Positions 1 to 5,534 of a stretch of 5,534 nt of DNA are shown piece after piece. The stretch covers positions 1-5,534 of the forward strand of contig JACCZZ010000169.1 of the NCBI GenBank assembly GCA_013695715.1, read 5' to 3'. Every line of letters begins with the position of its first letter. Positions within the stretch are counted from its first letter, which is position 1. Under the pieces are notes generated by a model. That model ran no database searches. It worked only from the letters and a program-made list of their open reading frames with translations, and was not told where the DNA came from. This stretch comes from Chitinophagales bacterium (GTDB lineage: Bacteria > Bacteroidota > Bacteroidia > Chitinophagales > UBA10324). A program made the position numbers and the translations under genes.

Positions 1-2419
1 GCCGGCTCACACCCGGAAACTGCTTTTGATAATTATCAATGATCTCCTTTGCTTCGGCACGCGATATCCGCAGCGTTTGAGACAAACCAAAAGCTGATTG
101 GCCATAAGCGATCCCGAAGTTCACTGCTTTTGCATTGCGTCGCATATCAGGTGTCACCAGGTCGAGGTCTCTTGAATAAACCCTGGCAGCAGTAGCAGTA
201 TGAATGTCTAAACCTTGCCGGAATGCTTCAATCATATTCTCATCTTCGCTCAAGGAAGCTATAATGCGTAATTCAATCTGTGAGTAATCACAGGAGAGAA
301 GCACATGCTCATCATCTCTTGCAATAAAAGCCTTGCGGATTTCTTTGCCTCTATCAGTTCTTATGGGGATATTCTGAAGGTTTGGATCAACAGAGCTTAG
401 ACGGCCTGTTGCAGCTATGGCCTGATTGAAGCTGGTATGCACGCGACCGCTTTTATGATTAATCAGTAAAGGAAGTGCATCTACATAAGTGGATTTTAGT
501 TTTGTCCATTCGCGGTAATCCTGAAGATTCTTCGCGATAGCAAAATCATTAGCGAGCTTACTTAAGGTTTCTTCGTCAGTAGAATATTGCCCGGTTTTGG
601 TTTTTTTCCCTACATAAGGAATCTTTAACTTTTCAAACAACACCTCACCAAGCTGTTTGGGTGATGAAAGATTAAACTGAACGCCGGCAAGTTCATATAC
701 CGTATTTTCTAATTGCGTTATCTCCTTCTCCATCTGCCTGGAATAATCTTCAAGAAATTGCTTGTCGATTTTTACACCGGCAAATTCCATATCAGTTAGC
801 ACCGGAACAAGAGGTACTTCTACGTCGTTAAAAAGCTTTTCTACCTCACGTTCTCTGAGCAATGGAACAAAAATGTTTTTTAGCTGCAGGGTGATATCAG
901 CATCTTCCACAACATAATCTGTCACCTTCGAAATATCTGCTTCACGCATCGTGCCCTGGCTTTTACCTTTTTTTCCTATAATCTCCTCGATGGGAATTGT
1001 AGCATAACCAAGATAATTTTCAGCGATAATATCCATAACATGCCTTTGGTCAGGCTCAATCAGATAATGGGCAAGCATGGTATCGAACATAGGACCCTTT
1101 ACCTCAACGCCATAAGCCTGTAACAGCAGCATGTCATATTTAATGTTCTCACCAATTTTTAAAATGTGCTCATCTTCAAGAATAGGTTTGAAATGTGAAA
1201 GAATTTCCATGGTACGGTTGTAGTCGGCAGGTATGGGCACATAATAACCTTCATGAGGCTGAAAGGAAAAAGATATTCCGGCGAGCTCTGCCCGATTTAC
1301 ATTTACATCTGTGGATTCAGTCTCAACCGAAATCTCTTTTTCATTCCGAAGCTTTGCAACGAGTTCGAGTATTTTTATTTCAGTATCAACAAGGTGATAG
1401 TTGTGAGGAGTATTAGAAATGTTTTTTACTACGGTTTTCTTTAAAGTAACACCATCAAGAACAGAGGAATCTGTGATAGGTGCTCCTGTATTGCTTTCAA
1501 ACAATTCGTTTTGCTTTCCTGCAGCAGGGATTACTGCATATCCTTCTCCGATAATTCTCTTTCCAAGGGTACGAAATTCGAGATCGCTAAAAAGCCTGGC
1601 AAGCTCTTCCTTGTCGGGCTCTTCCATAATAAGTTTCTCTTCATCCACAGAAACTGGTACTTCTAATATTATTGTTGCGAGTTTCTTTGACAGCAAGGCA
1701 ATTTCTCTGTTTTCTATTATGGTTTGCTGCAATTTGCCCTTGAGCATTTCTGTATTTGCAAGCAGGTTTTCTATAGAACCAAATTCCTGAATTAACTTTT
1801 TAGCCGTTTTTTCTCCAACTCCCGGTATTCCAGGTATGTTATCAATAGAGTCACCCATTAAGCCAAGAATGTCTATGACTTTGCAGGTATCATCAATCTC
1901 CCATTTCTTTTTAATTTCCTCCGGACCTAATATCTCTACGGGTCGCCCCTGGTATGCAGGCTTATACATAAAAATGTTCTCGGTTACCAGTTGTCCATAA
2001 TCTTTATCGGGCGTCACCATATAAACTTTGTAACCATCCTGCTCCGCTTTTTTAGCGAGCGTTCCGATTACATCATCTGCCTCATAACCATCTAATTCAA
2101 CAATCGGGATTCGGAATGCCTCTATTATTTTGCGTATGTATGGAATTGCAACGGTGATATCTTCTGGCTGGTCCTGACGGTTTGCTTTATATTCTACAAA
2201 TTCCGTCTGGCGGTTGGTGCGTGCTGCGGTGTCGAAGCAAACAGCTATGTGTGTAGGTTTTTCTCTATAAATAAGATCAACCAAAGTATTTGTAAATCCA
2301 AAAATGGCAGTTGTATTTATCCCTTTGGTATTATAGAATGGAGTTTTACTTAATGCGAAATACGCGCGGTAGATAAGCGCAAATGCATCGAGTAAAAAAA
2401 GTCGTTTATCATTATTCAT
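1..2419 (-). CDS. polA: DNA polymerase I (N-terminal 806 codons; 3' end beyond the window)
   Basis: This is the replication and repair polymerase that removes RNA primers, fills gaps and proofreads in the cytoplasm. I translated it codon by codon and found no internal stop. The 5' nuclease domain (about residues 1-290) keeps its metal-binding acids: D11, D63, E113/D115/D116, D138/D140 and D190/D193, followed by a helix-hairpin-helix (IPGIPGVGEKT). The 3'-5' exonuclease domain (about 350-515) has D429 (NIKYD) and Y502-xxx-D506, but its first motif is E366-T-E368 where D-x-E is usual. The polymerase domain shows ATGRLSS, motif A (D711 in CDYSQIELR) and the O-helix (RRNAKAVNFG, with K764, F768 and Y772). 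The window ends near FPGVSR, so roughly 140 C-terminal residues, including motif C (the HDE Asp), are not visible. The start is fixed by an in-frame TAA two codons upstream of the ATG, and no Shine-Dalgarno is present. The upstream neighbour on the same strand is a small CMD-family gene 93 bases away. Identity is near certain; only the exonuclease change is unusual. Confidence 0.98.
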   Translation of the reverse strand, partial: MNNDKRLFLLDAFALIYRAYFALSKTPFYNTKGINTTAIFGFTNTLVDLIYREKPTHIAVCFDTAARTNRQTEFVEYKANRQDQPEDITVAIPYIRKIIEAFRIPIVELDGYEADDVIGTLAKKAEQDGYKVYMVTPDKDYGQLVTENIFMYKPAYQGRPVEILGPEEIKKKWEIDDTCKVIDILGLMGDSIDNIPGIPGVGEKTAKKLIQEFGSIENLLANTEMLKGKLQQTIIENREIALLSKKLATIILEVPVSVDEEKLIMEEPDKEELARLFSDLEFRTLGKRIIGEGYAVIPAAGKQNELFESNTGAPITDSSVLDGVTLKKTVVKNISNTPHNYHLVDTEIKILELVAKLRNEKEISVETESTDVNVNRAELAGISFSFQPHEGYYVPIPADYNRTMEILSHFKPILEDEHILKIGENIKYDMLLLQAYGVEVKGPMFDTMLAHYLIEPDQRHVMDIIAENYLGYATIPIEEIIGKKGKSQGTMREADISKVTDYVVEDADITLQLKNIFVPLLREREVEKLFNDVEVPLVPVLTDMEFAGVKIDKQFLEDYSRQMEKEITQLENTVYELAGVQFNLSSPKQLGEVLFEKLKIPYVGKKTKTGQYSTDEETLSKLANDFAIAKNLQDYREWTKLKSTYVDALPLLINHKSGRVHTSFNQAIAATGRLSSVDPNLQNIPIRTDRGKEIRKAFIARDDEHVLLSCDYSQIELRIIASLSEDENMIEAFRQGLDIHTATAARVYSRDLDLVTPDMRRNAKAVNFGIAYGQSAFGLSQTLRISRAEAKEIIDNYQKQFPGVSR

Positions 2420-2512
2420 TGGTTACTGATGCCAACTGATTTTGAAGTTAGTAAAATATTGCTGCAAGTCACAATAGATTAATAAGGCAGCAAAGAAGTA
2501 AATAATATAGTA

Positions 2513-2851
2513 TCACCCAAGTGCTTCCCAATATTCAACTGCTCTTCTGAAATGTGGAATCACAATGGTTCCGCCAACTATATTCGCGATAGCAAATACC
2601 TCAAAAATTTCAGGCGTAGAAACTCCCTGCTCCTTACATTTTCCGAGGTGATACTTTACACAATCATCACACCGGAGCACCATTGATGCTACGAGACCTA
2701 ACATCTCTTTTGTTTTTACATCTAAGACTCCTTCTGCATAAGTATTGGTATCAAGATTATATAATCGGTTTATCACTTTATTATTCTGCGCGAGAATCTT
2801 CTCATTCATTTGTTCGCGATAATTATTGAAATTTTCTACAAGCTGATGCAT
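2513..2851 (-). CDS. Carboxymuconolactone decarboxylase (AhpD-like) family protein
   Basis: This is a 112-residue, single-domain, probably cytoplasmic protein of the CMD/AhpD fold, an all-helical family that usually forms oligomers. The key pattern is E49, then C61-x-x-C64-x-x-x-H68. The spacing of 12 residues between the Glu and the first Cys matches Glu118, Cys130, Cys133 and His137 of Mycobacterium tuberculosis AhpD, where these residues serve thiol-disulfide chemistry and a proton relay. The second AhpD histidine (His132) is Asp63 here. The C-terminal half (SxPEIFEVFAIANIVGG, then HFRRAVEYW) is typical of the family. The start is set by an in-frame TAA two codons upstream of the ATG; no Shine-Dalgarno is seen. 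The gene precedes polA on the same strand and is divergent from lemA. A peroxide-defence or general thiol-redox role follows from the CxxC motif, but many family members have no known substrate, so the specific function is open. Confidence 0.9.
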   Translation of the reverse strand: MHQLVENFNNYREQMNEKILAQNNKVINRLYNLDTNTYAEGVLDVKTKEMLGLVASMVLRCDDCVKYHLGKCKEQGVSTPEIFEVFAIANIVGGTIVIPHFRRAVEYWEALG

Positions 2852-2895
2852 GATTTAAGTTTTGATTATTGCCGATCTGCAGAACTGCAAATAAT

Positions 2896-2903
2896 TATCT
2901 TTG
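2896..2903 (+). promoter_or_regulatory. Bacteroidota-type -7 promoter element upstream of lemA
   Basis: TATCTTTG matches the Bacteroidota sigma-ABfr -7 consensus TAnnTTTG exactly. It implies a transcription start near 2907 and a leader of about 40 bases before lemA. A TTG at 2869-2871 could serve as the -33 element, but the 24-base spacer is slightly longer than the 17-23 bases usually given for this promoter class. The motif is short, so chance occurrence in AT-rich DNA is possible; its place in a short divergent region just before an operon raises confidence. Confidence 0.5.
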
Positions 2904-2930
2904 CCGTCCTTAATTCATCAAAGTAAACTT

Positions 2931-2946
2931 AAAAAAAATTTAAACC
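2931..2946 (+). promoter_or_regulatory. A-rich translation initiation region of lemA
   Basis: The 16 bases before the lemA ATG are almost entirely A and T (eight A, then TTTAAACC), with no GGAGG-like sequence. Bacteroidota commonly start translation from A-rich, unstructured leaders without Shine-Dalgarno pairing, and this fits that pattern. It supports the chosen ATG as the true start. Confidence 0.4.
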
Positions 2947-3576
2947 ATGAATAAGACACTTATCGTCGTCGGTATCATTGTGCTGATAATCATAATTCTG
3001 TATTCTACCTTCAAAGGGGCCTTTAACACTATGGTTACCAAGAGCCAGGATACAGAAGCGAAGTGGGCATCAGTAGAAAGTCAATATCAGCGTCGGAATG
3101 ATCTCTACAACAGCGTGGTAAAGGTGATACAGGGTTCTGCTGAGTTTGAGCGGGGCACATTAAGAGATGTTATTGAGGCACGGGCTCGTGCCACATCTGT
3201 TACCGTTGATCCCACAAAGCTTACTCCGGAGTCAATTCAGCAGTTTCAACAGGCACAGGATCAATTCAGCAGCGCCTTCAGCCGGTTGCTTGTAGTAGCT
3301 GAACGATATCCTACATTACAAACCACCCAGCAATTTAGAGATTTTCAAACCCAGATTGAGGGTACCGAAAACCGCATTAACAAGTCGCGGGACGATTTCA
3401 ACTTGTCAGTTCAGGATTATAACACATATATTAAGAGATTTCCATCAAATTTTATGGCGGGTATGTTTGGATTCAGTGACAAAGGATACTTTAGATCTAA
3501 TCCGGGAAGTGAAAACCCTCCCAATATAGATTTCAATATGAATTCCAATTCTGCTGTTCCCGACACTTCGCGATAA
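2947..3576 (+). CDS. lemA: LemA family membrane-anchored coiled-coil protein
   Basis: This 209-residue protein matches the LemA family in layout and motifs. Residues 4-20 form a very hydrophobic membrane segment right at the N terminus (Ile/Leu/Val run), followed by a helical domain. The family signature is clear: a Trp-Ala-x-Val-Glu segment at about residues 40-45, then QRRNDLYNSVVKVIQG, the ARARAT helix, the ERYPTLQ segment, the TENRI helix, and the C-terminal FGFSDKGYF element. The last 25 residues are an Asn/Ser/Pro-rich tail, slightly longer than usual. LemA proteins are membrane-anchored helical bundles whose biochemical role is unresolved; which side the bundle faces cannot be decided here. 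It is the first gene of a cluster with two TPM-domain proteins, an association seen in many bacteria, and a Bacteroidota-type promoter lies about 45 bases upstream. The next gene starts 13 bases after its stop. Confidence 0.95.
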   Translation: MNKTLIVVGIIVLIIIILYSTFKGAFNTMVTKSQDTEAKWASVESQYQRRNDLYNSVVKVIQGSAEFERGTLRDVIEARARATSVTVDPTKLTPESIQQFQQAQDQFSSAFSRLLVVAERYPTLQTTQQFRDFQTQIEGTENRINKSRDDFNLSVQDYNTYIKRFPSNFMAGMFGFSDKGYFRSNPGSENPPNIDFNMNSNSAVPDTSR

Positions 3577-3589
3577 TAATTCTTATAAA

Positions 3590-4033
3590 ATGGCGACCTC
3601 TCAGACTTTTCTCTCACCTAAAGACAGAGAACTGATCGTTTATGCCATCAGGGAAGCTGAGAAACAATCGCCTGGAGAAATTCGGGTATACTTTGAAAAG
3701 CGTTGCAAGACAGACCCGATGGATCGTGCAGTTCAACTCTTTGATACATTGAAAATGAATGCAACGGCGGAACATACGGGCATTTTGATTTATGTGGCAT
3801 ACGTTGACCGCGTATTCGCAATAATAGGGGATGAAGGAATAAATGCAAAAGTACCTGCTAACTTTTGGGATGAAACCAAAACTATCATGCAAAATTATTT
3901 TCAGCAGGAAAAATTCCGTGATGGATTGGTTGAAGGAATAAAGCTTTCGGGTGAACAGCTTAGTAAATTTTTTACCTCAGGTAAAGAAAATAAAAATGAG
4001 ATCTCAGACGACATTGTGATGGGTGATGAATAA
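3590..4033 (+). CDS. TPM domain-containing protein without signal peptide
   Basis: This 147-residue protein is a nearly bare TPM domain (the fold of plant TLP18.3 and bacterial YgcG-like proteins). It begins with the usual FLSPKDRELIVYAIREAE helix, followed by SPGEIRVYFEKRCK, a central strand (ILIYVAYVDRVFAIIGDEG), FWDETK, and the helix with FRDGLVEGIKLSGEQL. It has no signal peptide and no membrane segment, so it is expected to stay in the cytoplasm, perhaps at the membrane face near LemA. The acidic tail (SDDIVMGDE) is family-like. It starts 13 bases after the lemA stop and overlaps the next TPM gene by 8 bases, which suggests co-transcription and translational coupling. Plant TLP18.3 has been linked to acid phosphatase activity and photosystem II repair, but no enzymatic role can be assigned to this bacterial protein from sequence. 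Confidence 0.92.
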   Translation: MATSQTFLSPKDRELIVYAIREAEKQSPGEIRVYFEKRCKTDPMDRAVQLFDTLKMNATAEHTGILIYVAYVDRVFAIIGDEGINAKVPANFWDETKTIMQNYFQQEKFRDGLVEGIKLSGEQLSKFFTSGKENKNEISDDIVMGDE

Positions 4034-4793
4034 ATCAAATTCCTGTTTTTTTCTTTTCCTTTTATTTATAATTGTACGACAAAGTACTTTTGCCTTTACT
4101 ATTCCCGCAAGGCCAAATCCTCCACGGCTCGTAAACGATTTTGCTAATGTTCTGTCCCCTGATGAAAACCAGCTGCTTGAATCAAAGCTCGTAGCATATA
4201 GCGACTCTACATCAAATCAGATCGCTGTTGTGATCATACCATCGTTAGATGGAGATATTATTGAGCAAGTTGCTTATCGTATTGGTGATTCGTGGGGTGT
4301 AGGTGGAAAAAACCAGGATAACGGCATGGTGATTCTTGTCGCTGTGGATGATCGACAGGTAACTATGCAAACAGGCCGTGGAATGGAAGGACCCGTACCT
4401 GATATTACCGCTAAAAAAATCATTGAAAATATCATTGTTCCTGAGTTCAAAAGCAACAGCTACTATGCAGGTCTTGACAAGGCTACAGATGCAATAATTA
4501 AGCTTGCCGCTGGTGAGTTTGTAGATGAACTGGAGAATAAGCCTGCTGATGAGGGGCTTCCTGCAGGTCTGATATTTCTTATCATCATTATTATTCTCCT
4601 TATACTCTCTCGCCGCAATCGTGGTGGAGGAGGAATTTTAAGTCGTCGTGGCTCCTTTATGGGGCCTATACTTTGGGGTGGTGGCTTAGGAAGGGGATTT
4701 GGCGGTGGTGGTTTTGGCGGAGGTGGCGGAGGTGGTTTTGGAGGCTTTGGTGGTGGAAGCTTTGGCGGCGGGGGAGCGAGTGGAAGATGGTAA
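4026..4793 (+). CDS. Exported TPM domain protein with membrane segment and Gly-rich tail (YgcG family)
   Basis: Numbered from the ATG, this is a 255-residue protein. Residues 1-23 are a Sec signal peptide (hydrophobic FFLFLLFII core, likely cut after TFA). The TPM domain spans about 33-165, with the conserved start RLVNDFANVLSPDE, the strand NQIAVVII, the WGVGGKNQDNGMVILVA loop with D98, then DRQVTMQTGRGMEG. Residues 180-195 are a membrane helix of Ile and Leu, followed by basic SRRNRG, which should face the cytoplasm. The tail is Gly-rich and ends in GGGGASGRW, an ending typical of YgcG-like proteins. The TPM domain therefore sits in the periplasm. A GTG one codon earlier (4023) is an alternative start; the ATG is preferred and overlaps the preceding stop by 8 bases. 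This gene complements the cytoplasmic TPM protein encoded just before it. Molecular function is unknown for the family. Confidence 0.93.
   Translation: MNKSNSCFFLFLLFIIVRQSTFAFTIPARPNPPRLVNDFANVLSPDENQLLESKLVAYSDSTSNQIAVVIIPSLDGDIIEQVAYRIGDSWGVGGKNQDNGMVILVAVDDRQVTMQTGRGMEGPVPDITAKKIIENIIVPEFKSNSYYAGLDKATDAIIKLAAGEFVDELENKPADEGLPAGLIFLIIIIILLILSRRNRGGGGILSRRGSFMGPILWGGGLGRGFGGGGFGGGGGGGFGGFGGGSFGGGGASGRW
4677..4775 (+). repeat. Low-complexity GGN tract encoding a Gly-rich tail
   Basis: This tract of G-rich triplets codes for 33 residues, of which 25 are Gly, interrupted mainly by Phe at irregular intervals (GFGGGGFGG and similar). Such tails are normal at the C terminus of YgcG-like TPM proteins. 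The DNA is much richer in G than its surroundings because of the codon content, so it need not be foreign. Slippage in this tract could change tail length between strains. Confidence 0.8.
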
Positions 4794-4834
4794 GTAACTA
4801 ATTTATTTAGATGGTGATTTTGTATTTAGTTTAA

Positions 4835-5534
4835 ATGCGACAACATATGAGTTCGCAGCAGTTCAGATTTGCCTATTTTTTTGTTTGTACTGTATTCACA
4901 ATAAATTTTATTTCGTGCCGCTCCACCGGCAATCATCATCCTGAATTGGAGAAATATTTCGACGCATATAATGTACAGGGCTGCTTTGAAGTTTTCCATT
5001 TACAAAAATCAGAATTCATAGATTATAATTATGATAGGTGCAGCCAGAGATTCATTCCAGCCTCTACCTTCGACATTTTTAATTCTCTCGTTGGCCTTCA
5101 AACAAAATCAATTCCTGATAAGAACAATATCATTCAATGGGATAGCACTGTCTGGGATTCTCCATTATGGAATCATACCCAGAATTTGAACGAAGCCTTC
5201 CGCAACTCCACACTCTGGTATTTTCAGGAAGTTGCGCGGCGCATTACAGCTTCTAAGATGCAGCAATACCTTAACCTGCTGCATTATGGGAATAAGGCAA
5301 TGGATAGCCCGGTTGATAGTTTTTGGTTTACAGGAGGATTACGAATTTCCTGTGATGAACAAATTGAATTTTTAAGAGATTTCTACCGGAATACTTATCA
5401 CTTTTCACCTGAAGCAGTAGACTCAGTAAAGAAGATATTATTGCTGGAAGATAGGCCGGGTTACAAGCTGAGCGGCAAATCAGGCTGGGCAGAGATGAAA
5501 GGAATAGAAAAGGTTGATAGCAATTTGAATTTCG
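4835..5534 (+). CDS. Class D beta-lactamase / penicillin-sensor fold lipoprotein with STFD in place of STFK (3' end beyond the window)
   Basis: The first 233 codons are visible, without a stop. The protein follows the class D (OXA/BlaR-sensor) plan: an early YNVQGCFEVF strand, then QRFIPASTFDIFNSLVGL around the nucleophile S77, the second motif as S125-T-L127 followed by WYFQEVARRI, Y151-G-N153, the FW pair with W164 and GGLRIS, and K215-S-G217 as the KTG box. The fold assignment is firm. The oddity is D80 where the family has the carbamylated catalytic lysine. The N terminus has a hydrophobic stretch (about 11-27) ending FIS-C28, a near lipobox, so it is probably a periplasm-facing lipoprotein. 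An in-frame TAA directly abuts the ATG; a second ATG at 4847 (Met5) would give a shorter signal peptide and is equally plausible. The gene lies 41 bases after the exported TPM gene with no clear promoter or terminator between, so it may be read from the lemA promoter. Hydrolytic activity is doubtful; a binding or sensing role is possible. Confidence 0.88.
   Translation, partial: MRQHMSSQQFRFAYFFVCTVFTINFISCRSTGNHHPELEKYFDAYNVQGCFEVFHLQKSEFIDYNYDRCSQRFIPASTFDIFNSLVGLQTKSIPDKNNIIQWDSTVWDSPLWNHTQNLNEAFRNSTLWYFQEVARRITASKMQQYLNLLHYGNKAMDSPVDSFWFTGGLRISCDEQIEFLRDFYRNTYHFSPEAVDSVKKILLLEDRPGYKLSGKSGWAEMKGIEKVDSNLNF

Noticed and set aside
1195..1790. Plus-strand open frames of 63-123 codons (1195-1416, 1253-1444, 1419-1790)
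   Set aside because: They lie antisense inside polA, whose minus-strand frame is continuous and strongly conserved. Their translations resemble no known family and contain the usual low-complexity shadow patterns.
1..2419. A truncated or frameshifted polA
   Set aside because: The frame is open from the ATG to the window edge with all expected domains in order. The missing C terminus is due to the window boundary.
2459..2493. Inverted repeat TTGCTGC / GCAGCAA between the CMD gene and polA
   Set aside because: The arms are only 7 bases with a 21-base loop, and no clear T-run follows on the minus strand, so it is not a credible terminator.
2919..2926. Minus-strand TTACTTTG as a promoter for the CMD gene
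   Set aside because: It differs from TAnnTTTG at one fixed base and has no TTG at the expected upstream distance. The CMD gene needs a promoter in this region, but this site cannot be supported.
3417..4456. Minus-strand open frames within the lemA/TPM cluster (3417-3617, 3614-3892, 3648-3848, 4274-4456)
   Set aside because: Each overlaps a well-supported plus-strand gene and has no recognisable domain or initiation signal.
4815..4822. TGATTTTG as a -7 element for the class D gene
   Set aside because: It has one mismatch at a fixed position, no -33 TTG at suitable spacing, and would leave a leader of only about 9 bases.
4811..4834. Seven-codon ORF (MVILYLV) whose TAA abuts the ATG of the class D gene
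   Set aside because: Such a short frame is expected by chance in AT-rich DNA, and nothing suggests a leader peptide or attenuator structure.

Overview
The window looks like a chromosomal segment from a member of the Bacteroidota. The evidence is an AT-leaning composition, start codons preceded by A/T-rich sequence instead of a Shine-Dalgarno box, one exact copy of the Bacteroidota -7 promoter element (TAnnTTTG), and a polA, a LemA/TPM gene set and a class D penicillin-recognising protein that all read like Bacteroidota versions. The genus cannot be told from the sequence alone.

Layout: (1) Bases 1-2419, minus strand: the first 806 codons of DNA polymerase I (polA), cut by the left edge of the window just after the O-helix. 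The reading frame is open throughout. (2) Bases 2513-2851, minus strand: a small AhpD-like carboxymuconolactone decarboxylase (CMD) family protein, 93 bases upstream of polA and on the same strand. (3) Bases 2852-2946: a short divergent intergenic region with a good Bacteroidota-type promoter facing right. (4) Bases 2947-4793, plus strand: a tight three-gene cluster of lemA, a TPM-domain protein without an export signal, and a TPM-domain protein with a signal peptide, a membrane segment and a Gly-rich tail. The gaps are 13 bases and then an 8-base overlap. (5) Bases 4835 to the right edge, plus strand: the first 233 codons of a predicted exported lipoprotein of the class D beta-lactamase / BlaR-sensor fold, 41 bases after the second TPM gene and with no clear promoter of its own.

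The left half is housekeeping (replication and repair, plus a small thiol-redox type protein). The right half is an envelope cluster. LemA and paired TPM proteins are a recurring bacterial gene set of poorly defined function at the membrane. The most notable observation is in the last gene. It has a recognisable class D frame (ASTF, YGN, FW and KSG motifs), but the lysine of the catalytic S-x-x-K motif, normally carbamylated and used as general base, is aspartate (S77-T-F-D80). Laboratory Lys-to-Asp changes at this position in OXA enzymes are known to slow deacylation, so the natural protein may bind beta-lactams without turning them over, or have a different role. A second, smaller oddity is Glu in place of the first Asp of the DxE exonuclease motif in PolA.

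No tRNA, rRNA, CRISPR array, insertion sequence or convincing terminator was seen, and no stretch longer than 100 bases lacks a gene.
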